NCBI RefSeq assembly: GCF_021397715.1
Contig: NZ_CP090207.1
Span: 1,550,001 to 1,614,000 of the forward strand
Source of the DNA: Pantoea agglomerans
GTDB taxonomy: Bacteria; Pseudomonadota; Gammaproteobacteria; Enterobacterales; Enterobacteriaceae
Direction of reading: 5' to 3'
Length of the DNA stretch: 64,000 nucleotides
Under the pieces are notes generated by a model, which saw nothing but the letters and a program-made list of their open reading frames with translations, searched no databases and had not been told where the DNA came from. Below, one piece after another: positions 34,126 through 46,415 of this stretch. Every line of letters begins with the position of its first letter. Position 1 is the first letter of the stretch. The position numbers and the translations under genes were made by a program.

Positions 34126-37100
34126 GTCACGGACGGTTTAACCTCTCGGCGCTGGCGGTACGTGAGCGCGCCATCACGCTGTTTCTGATCATCCTGATTA
34201 CCGTCGCCGGGGTGCTGTCGTTTTTTGAACTCGGCCGGGCGGAAGATCCGCCGTTTACCGTTAAACAGATGACGATTATCACCGCCTGGCCGGGCGCCAC
34301 TGCGCAGGAGATGCAGGATCAGGTGGCGGAACCGCTGGAGAAGCGGCTGCAGGAGCTGAAATGGTATGACCGCAGTGAAACCTATACCCGTCCTGGTATG
34401 GCCTACACCATGCTGTCGTTGCAGGACAAAACGCCGCCGTCACAGGTGCAGGAGCAGTTCTATCAGGCGCGTAAAAAACTCGGGGATGAGGCCAGCAATC
34501 TGCCTGCCGGAGTGATAGGCCCGATGATCAATGACGAGTTCTCCGATGTGACGTTTGCGCTACTGGCGCTGAAGGCCAGAGGGGAACCGCAGCGTCTGCT
34601 GGTGCGAGATGCCGAAGCGCTGCGTCAGCGGCTGCTGCATCTGCCGGGCGTGAAAAAGGTCAACATCATTGGTGAACAGGCCGAGCGCATTTACGTCTCC
34701 TTCTCACACGATCGACTGGCGACGCTCGGCATCTCGCCGCAGGACATTTTCGCCGCCCTGAATGACCAGAACGTTCTGACGCCAGCCGGCTCCATCGACA
34801 CTGCCGGACCGCAGGTATTTATCCGGCTGGAAGGGGCCTTCGATAAGCTGGAAAAGATCCGTGAAACGCCGATTGTGGTGCAGGGCAGAAGCCTGAAGCT
34901 GGCGGATGTAGCAACGGTCGAGCGCGGTTATGACGATCCTGCCACCTTTCTGGTGCGCAATCAGGGTGAACCGGCGCTGCTGCTCGGCATCGTGATGCGT
35001 GACGGCTGGAACGGGCTGGATCTCGGCAAGGCGCTGGCGGCGGAGACCGTCAAAATTAACCAGGCGATGCCGCTCGGCATGTCGCTGACTCAGGTCACCG
35101 ACCAGTCGGTGAATATCCGCTCGGCGGTTGATGAGTTCATGGTGAAGTTTTTCGTAGCGCTGCTGGTGGTGATGGTGGTCTGCTTCGTCAGCATGGGCTG
35201 GCGCGTCGGTGTGGTGGTGGCGGCCGCGGTGCCGTTAACCCTGGCGGTGGTATTTGTGGTGATGGAGGCCTCCGGGAAAAACTTCGACCGGATCACGCTG
35301 GGCTCGCTGATACTGGCGCTCGGGCTGCTGGTGGATGACGCGATCATCGCCATCGAAATGATGGTGGTCAAAATGGAGGAGGGCTACGATCGGATTAAAG
35401 CCTCCGCCTATGCCTGGAGCCACACCGCCGCACCGATGCTGGCCGGGACGCTGGTCACCGCGGTGGGCTTTATGCCCAACGGATTCGCTCAGTCGACCGC
35501 CGGTGAGTACACCAGCAACATGTTCTGGATTGTCGGCATTGCGCTGATCGCCTCATGGGTGGTGGCGGTGGTCTTTACCCCGTATCTCGGCGTGAAGATG
35601 CTGCCAGCCATCAAAACCGTCGAGGGCGGCCATGCGGCGATCTACAACACCCGTCACTACAATCGCTTTCGCCATCTGCTGACGCGCGTAATTGCCCGCA
35701 AATGGGCGGTGGCGGGCGCGGTGATTGTGCTGTTTGTGGCGGCGGTGTTCGGCATGGGGCTGGTGAAAAAACAGTTCTTCCCGACCTCCGATCGTCCGGA
35801 AGTGCTGGTGGAACTTCAGTTGCCCTACGGCAGTTCCATTGAGCAGACCGCGGCGGCCACGGCAAAAATCGAAACCTGGCTGAAAAAGCAGCAGGAGGCG
35901 AAAATTGTCACCGCCTATATCGGCCAGGGACCACCGCGTTTTTATCTGGCGATGGCACCGGAACTGCCCGATCCTTCGTTTGCCAAGCTGGTGGTGCTGA
36001 CCGACAGCCAGCAGGCGCGTGACGCGCTGAAGTTACGGCTACGCGCGGCCGCGGCCAGCGGTCTGGCTCCCGAGGCGCGGGTGCGCGTCACTCAGCTGGT
36101 GTTTGGCCCCTATTCACCTTATCCGGTGGCCTGGCGGGTGATGGGACCCGATCCTGCACGGCTGCGGGTTATCGCCAGCCAGGTGGAAGCGGTACTGCAG
36201 GCCAGCCCGATGATGAGAACGGTCAATAGCGACTGGGGTTCACAGGTGCCGACCCTGCATTTCTCCCTCAATCAGGACCGTTTGCAGGCGGTGGGGCTGA
36301 CCTCCAGCGCCGTGGCCCGCCAGCTGCAGTTTCTGCTGTCGGGCGTGCCGATCACTGCGGTGCGGGAAGATACTCGTTCGGTGCAGGTGGTCGGACGGGC
36401 GGCCGGCAATATCCGGCTCGATCCGGCGCGGATCGGCGACTTTACCCTGGTGGGCGCGGCGGGCCAGCGTATTCCGCTGTCACAGATTGGCGAAGTTAAG
36501 GTACAGATGGAAGATCCGCTGCTGCGGCGGCGCGACCGCACGCCGGTGATCACCGTGCGCGGCGATATCGCTGACGATCTGCAACCGCCGGATGTCTCAG
36601 CCGCCCTCGGCAAACGCCTGCAGCCGATCATCGCATCGCTGCCGGAAGGCTACCGGATAGAGCTGGCGGGCTCGATAGAGGAGTCGGGAAAAGCGACCCA
36701 GGCGATGGCGCCGCTGTTCCCAATCATGATCGCCATCACGCTGCTGATTATTATTTTGCAGGTGCGATCCATGTCGGCAATGGTGATGGTATTTTTAACC
36801 GCTCCGCTTGGACTGGTCGGTGTGGTGCCGACGCTGCTGCTGTTTAATCAGCCGTTCGGCATCAATGCGCTGGTCGGGCTGATTGCGCTGTCGGGGATTC
36901 TGATGCGTAACACCCTGATCCTGATTGGTCAGATTCACCACAATCAGCAGCAGGGGCTGGCCCCGTTTGATGCGGTGGTTGAGGCGACCGTGCAGCGCGC
37001 CCGACCGGTGCTGCTTACGGCGATGGCGGCCATTCTGGCGTTTATCCCGCTAACGCACTCGGTATTCTGGGGCACGCTGGCCTATACCCTGATTGGCGGT

Positions 37101-37184
37101 ACGCTGGGCGGCACCATTATCACGCTGGTCTTCCTGCCGGCGATGTATGCCATCTGGTTCCGGATCCGTCCGGTAGCGGAGTAA
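34122..37184 (+). CDS. RND family efflux pump permease
   Basis: This 1020-residue inner-membrane proton-driven exporter has a family-typical length. Helix 1 is near residues 15-35. LGLLVDDAIIAIEMM (about residues 400-414) holds the paired Asp of the proton relay in helix 4. Two large periplasmic loops and a second half with LVGLIALSGILMRNTLILI complete the fold. The divergent sequence is unlike AcrB and closer to the smaller-signature RND pumps (FELGRAEDPPF). The substrate is unknown. Confidence 0.88.
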   Translation: MSHGRFNLSALAVRERAITLFLIILITVAGVLSFFELGRAEDPPFTVKQMTIITAWPGATAQEMQDQVAEPLEKRLQELKWYDRSETYTRPGMAYTMLSLQDKTPPSQVQEQFYQARKKLGDEASNLPAGVIGPMINDEFSDVTFALLALKARGEPQRLLVRDAEALRQRLLHLPGVKKVNIIGEQAERIYVSFSHDRLATLGISPQDIFAALNDQNVLTPAGSIDTAGPQVFIRLEGAFDKLEKIRETPIVVQGRSLKLADVATVERGYDDPATFLVRNQGEPALLLGIVMRDGWNGLDLGKALAAETVKINQAMPLGMSLTQVTDQSVNIRSAVDEFMVKFFVALLVVMVVCFVSMGWRVGVVVAAAVPLTLAVVFVVMEASGKNFDRITLGSLILALGLLVDDAIIAIEMMVVKMEEGYDRIKASAYAWSHTAAPMLAGTLVTAVGFMPNGFAQSTAGEYTSNMFWIVGIALIASWVVAVVFTPYLGVKMLPAIKTVEGGHAAIYNTRHYNRFRHLLTRVIARKWAVAGAVIVLFVAAVFGMGLVKKQFFPTSDRPEVLVELQLPYGSSIEQTAAATAKIETWLKKQQEAKIVTAYIGQGPPRFYLAMAPELPDPSFAKLVVLTDSQQARDALKLRLRAAAASGLAPEARVRVTQLVFGPYSPYPVAWRVMGPDPARLRVIASQVEAVLQASPMMRTVNSDWGSQVPTLHFSLNQDRLQAVGLTSSAVARQLQFLLSGVPITAVREDTRSVQVVGRAAGNIRLDPARIGDFTLVGAAGQRIPLSQIGEVKVQMEDPLLRRRDRTPVITVRGDIADDLQPPDVSAALGKRLQPIIASLPEGYRIELAGSIEESGKATQAMAPLFPIMIAITLLIIILQVRSMSAMVMVFLTAPLGLVGVVPTLLLFNQPFGINALVGLIALSGILMRNTLILIGQIHHNQQQGLAPFDAVVEATVQRARPVLLTAMAAILAFIPLTHSVFWGTLAYTLIGGTLGGTIITLVFLPAMYAIWFRIRPVAE

Positions 37185-37220
37185 CCGGCGGGCGGTGAAA
37201 GCCGCCCCTCTGAACATCCT

Positions 37221-37257
37221 GCGCTACGCCGTGCCTGTTGACAGGCGCGGCGCTTTT
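37221..37257 (+). terminator. Terminator after the RND operon
   Basis: GCGC-CGCCG-GCCTG on the left pairs with CAGGC-CGGCGC on the right around TTGA, with small bulges, followed by TTTT. Confidence 0.7.
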
Positions 37258-37289
37258 CATCGTTAAAACCTTTTCAGCTAAGCATATTC

Positions 37290-39597
<2,308 letters not shown>

Positions 39598-39624
39598 TCG
39601 CCCGCTGTTAACGGTTGAAAGCAA

Positions 39625-39654
39625 AAACCCGCTGAGTGATAAGCGGGTTTTTTA
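39625..39654 (+). terminator. Rho-independent terminator after katG
   Basis: AAACCCGCT pairs with AGCGGGTTT around an 8-nt loop and runs into a T tract. It lies between convergent genes and may serve both. Confidence 0.85.
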
Positions 39655-39673
39655 TTTTTCAAAGCCTGATGGC

Positions 39674-41095
39674 TCAGCGAGCGGGCTCGCCAGGCTGACG
39701 CTGGAGTAACAGCGGATCGTCATCTAACACCAGCGTGTCACGCAGCGCCCAGCCTTTGAGTTTACCGGGATTGAGTAACCCGTCTGGATCGAGGCACTGT
39801 TTAACCGACACCACCTCGGGTTTGATCTCGCCCTGTTTGCCCTCTTCAATTTGATAGACATGCGGATTGTTGATCCTGACATCATGAGCGCGGAAGGTGT
39901 CCATAATCTCATTCAGCCTTGCTTCGCTGGTATAGCGCACCAGTTGCAGGCCGCTGGCAGTGATATTGCCTTCACCGTCACGCAGGAACTCAATATGCGA
40001 CATCACTTCATCACCCAACCGGGCGGCCATATCAATAATCTGCTGACGATAACAGGCCGGGTTAAACGCACTCTGTAAATAGGTCAGCGTGCTGTCTGCC
40101 TTCAGCGCGTGAAGCGTGGTGTGGTTCCAGCAATATTCCATCAGTGACGCATTCGCCTCGCGTGCTGCGTCGGCAGGCTGCCGCACCGCGTTGCTGCCGC
40201 GATATTTCTCCAGCAGCCCCGTTGCCAGCCGTTCACTTTCCCCGGCAATCAGGCTGATCACCGCGTGCTGACCCGCCTGATAATGGCCATTAAGATGGGT
40301 GAAGTAGCCGGGGATCGGCGCGGCAAAGAGTGCCAGCTGACGTTTCACCACTCCTGGTGAACGGGCAAAGGCATTGGCGTAATCCAGCGCATCGGTAAAA
40401 TCGTCGAACACGTCGAGCCGCTCTATCCAGTGGTGAACCGGGGCCAGCGCCAGCTCAACCTCCAGCACGATCCCGTTGCTGCCGTAAGCGTGATGCAGCA
40501 GCAGCGCCTGCGGTGCCGGTATCTGCAAAATGCGCGGTTCCGCCTCCACCGTCATGACTTTGACGCTGAGTACGTTACCGGCTGCGGCCAGCGGGCCATA
40601 GTTGATTGAGCCGATGCCGCCGAAACCGCCGCCGTACAGCCCGCCCAGCGTGGCAAGGCGGTAAGTCGAAGGCATACAGCGCAGTTCCCAGCCGGTCGGG
40701 CGGGTCAGGGCTTCAATCTCCGCCAGCCGCATTCCGGCCTGCGCCCGCACCACGCCATCACTGAGTTCACACAGCTGATTAAAGCCGGTCATATCAACCA
40801 GAATGCCGCCCTCCAGCGGCACCAGCTGGCCATAGTTGCCGGTTGCGCCACCCCGCAATATCAGCGGTAACTGATGCTGTACGCAGGCGCTGACCAGCAG
40901 ACTCAGCTCCTCTTCACTGCGCGGTTTAACCACCGCATCGGCCTGCTTATCTTCCAGTTGCCGTTTGAGTACCGGGCTGAACCAGTGAAAGTCGCGCGAC
41001 AGACGTTTAACCTTTGGCGGCTGTAGTGTCCAGTCGAGATCGGGAAATGCCTGTTGTATCAGAGTAAGTGCCTGCTGACGGTGTTCAATGTGCAT
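39674..41095 (-). CDS. FAD-linked oxidoreductase (PCMH/FAD_binding_4 type)
   Basis: This 473-residue protein has a vanillyl-alcohol-oxidase-type FAD domain (LILRGGATGNYGQLVPLEGG at about residue 77, then GGLYGGGFGGIGSINYG). The end has the family-typical DPDGLLNPGKLKGW. Relatives are D-lactate/glycolate oxidases and flavin dehydrogenases with varied substrates. It is last in the leftward catabolic operon, 24 bp after the ABC permease, so it probably oxidises an intermediate of that pathway. Confidence 0.8.
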   Translation of the reverse strand: MHIEHRQQALTLIQQAFPDLDWTLQPPKVKRLSRDFHWFSPVLKRQLEDKQADAVVKPRSEEELSLLVSACVQHQLPLILRGGATGNYGQLVPLEGGILVDMTGFNQLCELSDGVVRAQAGMRLAEIEALTRPTGWELRCMPSTYRLATLGGLYGGGFGGIGSINYGPLAAAGNVLSVKVMTVEAEPRILQIPAPQALLLHHAYGSNGIVLEVELALAPVHHWIERLDVFDDFTDALDYANAFARSPGVVKRQLALFAAPIPGYFTHLNGHYQAGQHAVISLIAGESERLATGLLEKYRGSNAVRQPADAAREANASLMEYCWNHTTLHALKADSTLTYLQSAFNPACYRQQIIDMAARLGDEVMSHIEFLRDGEGNITASGLQLVRYTSEARLNEIMDTFRAHDVRINNPHVYQIEEGKQGEIKPEVVSVKQCLDPDGLLNPGKLKGWALRDTLVLDDDPLLLQRQPGEPAR

Positions 41096-41119
41096 CGTGT
41101 TCCTGCCTGAAAATAGAGG

Positions 41120-41935
41120 TTAATGAGACTGAACCGCTTCGCTCTCGTGCCAGGCGCTGAGCGCGCGGCGGGAAATCCACGACATCACACCAAACAGTGC
41201 AATCCCGGCGAGAGAGATCAGCAGCAGCGCCGCGAACATCAGCGGAATATCGAGCTGATAGCCCGCCTGCAGGATCTGGTAGGCCAGCCCGGTATTATTT
41301 CCGCCGGTCCCGGCGACAAACTCGGCCACCACCGCACCAATCAGCGACAGCCCGCTGGAAATTCGCAGCGCACCGAAAAAGTAGGGCAGCGCGGAAGGAA
41401 TGCGCAGGCGAATCAGCACCTGCAGACGACTGGCGCGGCTCAGCCTGAAGTAGCTCAGCAGCCCCGGCGAGACGCTGCGCAGCCCCTGGGTGGTGTTAGA
41501 GATAATCGGGAACACCGCCATCAGGGTTGAACAGACCACCAGCGACAGGGTGGTGTCTTTGACCCAGATAATAATCAGCGGCGCAATGGCGACGATGGGC
41601 GTCACCTGCAGGAAGACGATGTAGGGAAACAGGGCGGTTTCGACAAAGCGGTTCTGCACCAGCACAAAGGCCACGGCGGCACCGATGACGATCGAGAGTA
41701 AAAACGAAATCAGCGTGATTTTCAGGGTGAAGAGCAGCGCCATCATCAGCGACCCGAAATGAGTCCACAGGCTTTGCAGCATCACCAGCGGTGACGGCAC
41801 CAGAAACTGCGGGATGTTGAAGTAGCTCACCCAGCCCTGCCACAGCAGCACCACAACCACCGCGACCACGGTGGGATAAAACACTTTGCGAAAGCCGGGA
41901 TTGGCTATCCACGGCGAAGATTTTTGCGTCTGCAT
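41120..41935 (-). CDS. ABC transporter permease (SsuC/TauC/ThiX-like)
   Basis: This 271-residue inner-membrane permease has about six helices and the binding-protein-dependent transport loop near SYFRLSRASRLQVLIRLRIPSALPYFF. The start M at 41935 follows GGGGAGT; the longer frame runs into the ATPase gene. It belongs to the nitrate/sulfonate/taurine family, with the ATPase gene 4 bp upstream and the binding protein before it. Confidence 0.87.
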   Translation of the reverse strand: MQTQKSSPWIANPGFRKVFYPTVVAVVVVLLWQGWVSYFNIPQFLVPSPLVMLQSLWTHFGSLMMALLFTLKITLISFLLSIVIGAAVAFVLVQNRFVETALFPYIVFLQVTPIVAIAPLIIIWVKDTTLSLVVCSTLMAVFPIISNTTQGLRSVSPGLLSYFRLSRASRLQVLIRLRIPSALPYFFGALRISSGLSLIGAVVAEFVAGTGGNNTGLAYQILQAGYQLDIPLMFAALLLISLAGIALFGVMSWISRRALSAWHESEAVQSH

Positions 41936-41939
41936 GGTA

Positions 41940-42767
41940 TTACTCCCCGCCCGATTGGCTGGCTTGTAGCAGGCTGTCCTGCAGTTGCTTTGCGTAACGT
42001 GAAAAAGCCGGACTGACGCGGAAATCTTCGCTGCGCGGGAACGGCTCATTGATGGCGATATCCTCCACCACCCGGCCCGGCCGGGCTGCCATCATGATCA
42101 CCCGCTGCGACAGAAAAACCGCTTCATGTATTGAGTGGGTGACGAACACCACCGTCAGGCCCTGTTCACGCCACAGCCGCAGCAGGTCACTGTCGAGTTT
42201 ATTGCGGGTGATTTCATCCAGCGCGCCAAAGGGTTCATCCATCAGCAGCAGTTTCGGTCGCGTGACCAGCCCGCGGGCAATCGAGACGCGCATCTGCATT
42301 CCGCCGGAGAGCTCGCGCGGCAGCACCCGGGCAAACTGACCCAGCCCGACCAGTTCCAGCGCCTCGGTGACGCGGGTATTGGCTTCGGCCCGCGGCACGC
42401 CCGCCAGATCCAGCGGCAGACGAACGTTGTTTTGCACTGTGCTCCACGGCATCAGCGTGGCTTCCTGGAACACAAAGGAGAGCGGAACCTGCGCGCTTTC
42501 CCGGCTATCGCGACGCCACAGCACCAGTTTGCCATCGCTGGGCTCGGTCAGCCCGGCGACCATTTTTAGCAGCGTACTTTTGCCACAGCCCGACGGACCG
42601 AGCAGGGTGACAAATTCGCCCTGATGAATGGTGAGATTGACCGGCAGCAGCGCGCGGGTGCCGTTGCTGTAAATTTTCTCTGCCGACAACACTTCGATAG
42701 CCGGCTCTGCGTGCGGCGTGGCGGCACGACGATCGCGCATCACGGTCAGGTTGGGGGCGGTGTTCAT
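41940..42767 (-). CDS. ABC transporter ATP-binding protein (SsuB/TauB/ThiZ-like)
   Basis: This 275-residue ATPase shows Walker A GPSGCGKST, the Q-loop FVFQEATLMPW, signature LSGGMQMR, Walker B LLLMDEPFGALDE and the switch His in FVTHSIHEAVFL. It powers the adjacent permease. Its start overlaps the end of the binding-protein gene by 4 bp. Confidence 0.92.
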   Translation of the reverse strand: MNTAPNLTVMRDRRAATPHAEPAIEVLSAEKIYSNGTRALLPVNLTIHQGEFVTLLGPSGCGKSTLLKMVAGLTEPSDGKLVLWRRDSRESAQVPLSFVFQEATLMPWSTVQNNVRLPLDLAGVPRAEANTRVTEALELVGLGQFARVLPRELSGGMQMRVSIARGLVTRPKLLLMDEPFGALDEITRNKLDSDLLRLWREQGLTVVFVTHSIHEAVFLSQRVIMMAARPGRVVEDIAINEPFPRSEDFRVSPAFSRYAKQLQDSLLQASQSGGE

Positions 42768-43747
42768 GGCATCACCTTCGCGTCTTTGATCATATCGAGG
42801 CTATAGGTCTGGTCGAACGGCACTTTCTCCGCGTCGATCAGCTTGTTTTTCACCAGCATCTCCCAGCTCTTTTTCAGCCGAGCTTCGGTGATGATGCCGA
42901 TACCGCCGGTTTGTGCGTCACCGCCGGTAACCAGCTGGTATTTCTTCATCTGCGCGATGCCGAAGGCGATCTGGTCGGCGCGCATCTGCGGGTTATCTTT
43001 GGCGATCAGCGCATTGCCGGCGGTCGGGTCCTGCAGATAGGCTTTCCAGCCCTGCATCGAGGCTTTGACGAAGGCGGCCACGGCGACCGGTCGTTTTTTC
43101 ACCGTGTCAGCCATGCAGATAATCGAGTTACCGTAGGGCGGATAGCCCCAGTCGCTGAGCATGTAGACGTAAAACGGTTTGCCGCCTTTGGCAATCGAGA
43201 ACGGCTCGGAGGTGACGTAACCCTGCTGCACCAGGTTGTTATCGGCGAGGAAAGGCTGAACGCTGAAGGTGTAGGGCCGGACTTTCACTTTATCCAGTCC
43301 CAGCTCGCTTTTGGCCCACGGCCAGAACGAGTTATAGGCCTCGGTTGCCAGCAGGAAGGTTTTGTCCCTGAGCTGCTGCGGCTGGTCCACCTTGTCATGG
43401 CTGATAAAGACCGTCGGCGAATGCTGGAATACCGTCGCCACCGTAACGGCATGAACCCCAGCCTCCCAGGTCTCCAGCGCCTGGCCGTTATCGCCCAGCG
43501 TACAGTCGGCGCGTCCGGCCGCCATCAGCTGCATCACGTTGACCTGCGGGCCGCCCATATTAATGCTGACATCCAGTCCGGCTTTTTTGTACAGCCCGTC
43601 GGCCTGCGCCTGATAAAAGCCACCGTGCTCCGCCTGGGCATACCAGTTGGTCAGGAAGGTAAACTTCTCTTCCGCCATCGCGGAGGCAGAAACCCCGGTC
43701 AGCAGCAGGGCCAGCAGAGAGAGAGTCGATCGACATCCAGGTTTCAT
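42764..43747 (-). CDS. ABC substrate-binding protein, NMT1/THI5-like (copy 1)
   Basis: This 327-residue periplasmic binding protein has a signal peptide ending near SAMAEE. It follows with FTFLTNWYAQAEHGGFYQAQ and GGPQVNVMQLMAAGRADCTLG, characteristic of the THI5/NMT1 group that binds pyrimidine-like and other small N-compounds. The start M at 43747 is chosen for the signal peptide. A clear paralogue is encoded at 48788. A tryptophan- and tyrosine-rich pocket is suggested by WYAQAEHGGFY and DWGYPPYG. Confidence 0.88.
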   Translation of the reverse strand: MKPGCRSTLSLLALLLTGVSASAMAEEKFTFLTNWYAQAEHGGFYQAQADGLYKKAGLDVSINMGGPQVNVMQLMAAGRADCTLGDNGQALETWEAGVHAVTVATVFQHSPTVFISHDKVDQPQQLRDKTFLLATEAYNSFWPWAKSELGLDKVKVRPYTFSVQPFLADNNLVQQGYVTSEPFSIAKGGKPFYVYMLSDWGYPPYGNSIICMADTVKKRPVAVAAFVKASMQGWKAYLQDPTAGNALIAKDNPQMRADQIAFGIAQMKKYQLVTGGDAQTGGIGIITEARLKKSWEMLVKNKLIDAEKVPFDQTYSLDMIKDAKVMP

Positions 43748-43760
43748 CGTAAGCACTCCA

Positions 43761-44642
43761 CTATTCAGAGACAAAAGAAGACGAAGGGGGCGTAAAGGTG
43801 GTTTGTACAAAACCGTGCCAGTGCTGTTTTCCCCAGGTGGGTTCGCTGCGGACTTTCCAGCTCATCTGGTGGATTTCGGTGATCGCCTGCGCCCAGCTTG
43901 CCGCCAGCGAATCGAGGATCGCGTGGCCCTGTTCGGCAGTAGCGCCGGTGGGATCGCCAATCACGCCACTCGGTCCGAAATCGTAGGCGGCCCAGGCAGC
44001 CGCCGGTCGGCCTGACGAGAGCGTCGGGCAGGGAAATGCTGGCGGATAGTTAGCAACCGCCTGGTCGAGGTGGACGCACTCCGGCGCCAGCGCCAGCATC
44101 ACAGCGGTTTCGCTGTGACCGGCGTGCATCGCCATCTTCTGCTCCTCGGCGCTGAGGAACTGGTTTTCGACATTCGGCACCCGAAACACGTCGTGCGGGA
44201 TCACGATCATATCGCCATGACGCAGGCGCATTTCCCGCGCCGCCATCTGCAACACCTGCGGCTGTCCGCCGTGACCGTTGATCATCAGCAGCTTGCGAAA
44301 ACCGGCGCGGTAAAGCGATTCGGCAATTTCCAGCACCGTTTGCAGCAGGGTGTCGCCGGTTAAGGTCAGCGTGCCGGGAAAGTTCAGGTGTTCGTCTGAC
44401 TTGCCGTAGGTGATTGGCGGAATGGCGTAGGCCGGGACCGACGCGGGCAGCCGCGCCAGCGCATGGCCTGCCACGCCGGAGGCGATCACGCTGTCGACCG
44501 AACAGGGCAGGTGCGGACCGTGCTGCTCAATCGCGCCGGTCGGCAGCACAATCACCGTATTGGCTTTGTCGGGCAGGGCAGCAATCGCCGTCCAGCTGAG
44601 AAAAGGCAGAAATCGCGCTGCGGGAATATAACCGTTAATCAT
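43761..44642 (-). CDS. Creatininase-family amidohydrolase
   Basis: This 293-residue protein carries the family's metal-binding signature LPTGAIEQHGPHLPCSVD near residue 34, TYGKSDEHLNFPGTLTL and MINGHGGQ. Characterised members open cyclic amides or deformylate, including creatinine amidohydrolase and formamide hydrolases of riboflavin/purine-like compounds. The substrate here is unknown. It lies in the leftward operon between the RidA-family gene and the binding protein. Confidence 0.85.
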   Translation of the reverse strand: MINGYIPAARFLPFLSWTAIAALPDKANTVIVLPTGAIEQHGPHLPCSVDSVIASGVAGHALARLPASVPAYAIPPITYGKSDEHLNFPGTLTLTGDTLLQTVLEIAESLYRAGFRKLLMINGHGGQPQVLQMAAREMRLRHGDMIVIPHDVFRVPNVENQFLSAEEQKMAMHAGHSETAVMLALAPECVHLDQAVANYPPAFPCPTLSSGRPAAAWAAYDFGPSGVIGDPTGATAEQGHAILDSLAASWAQAITEIHQMSWKVRSEPTWGKQHWHGFVQTTFTPPSSSFVSE

Positions 44643-44663
44643 GCTGTGCCTCGTGATCGGAAA

Positions 44664-45125
44664 TTATCGGGGGAGCGGTAGCCAGGCGGTGGCTTCCACT
44701 TCAATCAGTACCTCGGCGCTGGGCAGCATTTCGCTGACCTGTACCACGGTTGAAACCGGAGGCTGGCCGTCATAGAACAGCTTTCTGACCCGGCTGTAAC
44801 AGGGAAAGTGATCGAGATTGCGAAAGTACTGCACCAGCTTGAAGACATCACTCATCTGCCCGCCCGCCTGTTCGATGGTGTGGCGAATGCTTTCCAGCAC
44901 GTACCAGCTCTGCGCAAGGATCGGTCCCTGTCTGGCATCGGTGGAGAACTCGCCGGTTTCGCCGACTAACTGGCGAACTTCGGCCGGGATATCCTTAAAG
45001 CCGCGTACCAGAGTGCCGCTCTGCGGGTTAACCGGAATGATGCCGGAGAGAAAGACAAAATCGCCGGCCCGACGCCAGGCGGCATAGTGGGCGAGCGGTT
45101 TGCCCGCGCCCTCTTCAAGACTCAT
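44664..45125 (-). CDS. RidA/YjgF/RutC-family protein
   Basis: This 153-residue protein follows the RidA fold: GDFVFLSGIIPVNP, FKDIPAEVRQLVGE and STVVQVSEMLPSAEVLIEVEATAWL. The Arg position that stabilises imine hydrolysis in RidA is occupied differently (VSTVV), so the catalytic role should not be assumed; RutC-type pyrimidine pathway members are related. Its ATG overlaps the end of the upstream amidohydrolase by 11 bp. Confidence 0.8.
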   Translation of the reverse strand: MSLEEGAGKPLAHYAAWRRAGDFVFLSGIIPVNPQSGTLVRGFKDIPAEVRQLVGETGEFSTDARQGPILAQSWYVLESIRHTIEQAGGQMSDVFKLVQYFRNLDHFPCYSRVRKLFYDGQPPVSTVVQVSEMLPSAEVLIEVEATAWLPLPR

Positions 45126-46395
45126 AGGGGTTCTCCTGCTGCCAGGTGCGTTGATGGGTCAGCCTGCCGCGCTGGATCACCAGACGGGCAGCACTGTTTA
45201 ATGGCCAGCTGCCACTGTCGCTGCCGGGAAACAGCACCAGCGTGGCGTCGCTGCCGGGTGACAGCGGCGGTACGGCTGAAGGTTCTCCGGTCAGGGCGGC
45301 GACATCACAAATCAGCCGTGAAGCGTGGTCAAAAACGTGGCTCAGTTGCAGGGCGAACAGGGCGCAGCTCAGGGTATCCAGCGGGTCATAACTGCCTGCC
45401 GGACAAAAGGCATCCTGAACGTTGTCGCAGCCGATCAGCAGCGGAACGCCAGCCGCCTGCGCCTCTTTCAGCAGAGTGATGCCGCGCTGACGCGGCGTAC
45501 GCCCGGTTACGGCATCCTGCAACAGCAGGTTGGTCATCGGCAGAGCAATCAGCGTGACGCGCTGTGCCGCCAGCTGTTGTAACACCTGGCTCGCCTGCTG
45601 CTCACTGCCGGACGCCAGCGCGCAGCCGTGACTGCAACAGATGTGGCCGCTGAAGCTGTTTTCAGCCAGCCAGTGCGCCAGCCAGCTCAGACCCTGGGCC
45701 ACGGGCGACAGCTCTTCATCAATGTGCAGATCGAGATCCAGATGCCAGCGTGCGGCGCTGCGCATCAGGTGAGTCATCGCCGCCGGGTCCCAGTTTGAGG
45801 AGTGGATAAAGCCGCCGAGCAGGCAATGCTGGCCGCTCTGCGCCACGGTGCGGGCGATGCGGTCAGCGACCTCAGGGTCGGCGAACAGGCCCAGCGGCAC
45901 CAGTGCGACCCGTTCCAGCCGCATCGTTGGCGAGGCTATCGCGGCCAGTTCCGTCCAGGCGAGCGGGGCGGTAGCGTCAAACCAGTCGAGATGGGTGCGT
46001 AAGCGGGTGACACCGTTAGCCGTCGCTAATGCGATCGCCTTGCGGGCGCGCTGCTGCAAATCTGACGGCGTCCAGTGCTGACGATCCTGGTGCAGGGTCT
46101 CAATCGCGGCCAGCAGACCCGGTTTCGACGGGCGACTGCGGGCAAGAGTAAAGGTTTTATCGAGATGCGCGTGCGGTTCAATCAGCCCCGGTAACGCCAG
46201 CGCGCCGTGCTGATCCCACAGACCAATCTGATCGCGTCCGGCGGGCGTCAGGTCGGCAATCTTGCCATCCTTAAAGCGCAGATCCGCCAGCAGCGGCTCG
46301 CCCGCTTCCGTCGGCCAGTTCGCTGGCAGCAGCCAGGCGGGCAGACGAACATTGGCAATGCCTTTCAGCGGGGCGTCAGTGAAAGCAGCAGGCAT
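45115..46395 (-). CDS. Amidohydrolase of the cytosine-deaminase type
   Basis: This 426-residue metal-dependent deaminase-fold enzyme resembles CodA: EPHAHLDKTFTL, LDLHIDEE, CCSHGCAL and GCDNVQDAFCPAGSYDP align with CodA's metal and substrate motifs. It probably deaminates or hydrolyses an N-heterocycle. The start M at 46395 has GGAG upstream. An alternative ATG at 46416 overlaps the reductase stop as TAATG but lacks a ribosome site. It overlaps the RidA gene at its end. Confidence 0.83.
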   Translation of the reverse strand: MPAAFTDAPLKGIANVRLPAWLLPANWPTEAGEPLLADLRFKDGKIADLTPAGRDQIGLWDQHGALALPGLIEPHAHLDKTFTLARSRPSKPGLLAAIETLHQDRQHWTPSDLQQRARKAIALATANGVTRLRTHLDWFDATAPLAWTELAAIASPTMRLERVALVPLGLFADPEVADRIARTVAQSGQHCLLGGFIHSSNWDPAAMTHLMRSAARWHLDLDLHIDEELSPVAQGLSWLAHWLAENSFSGHICCSHGCALASGSEQQASQVLQQLAAQRVTLIALPMTNLLLQDAVTGRTPRQRGITLLKEAQAAGVPLLIGCDNVQDAFCPAGSYDPLDTLSCALFALQLSHVFDHASRLICDVAALTGEPSAVPPLSPGSDATLVLFPGSDSGSWPLNSAARLVIQRGRLTHQRTWQQENPYES

Positions 46396-46415
46396 CTTCA
46401 GGCTCCGGGGTGGCA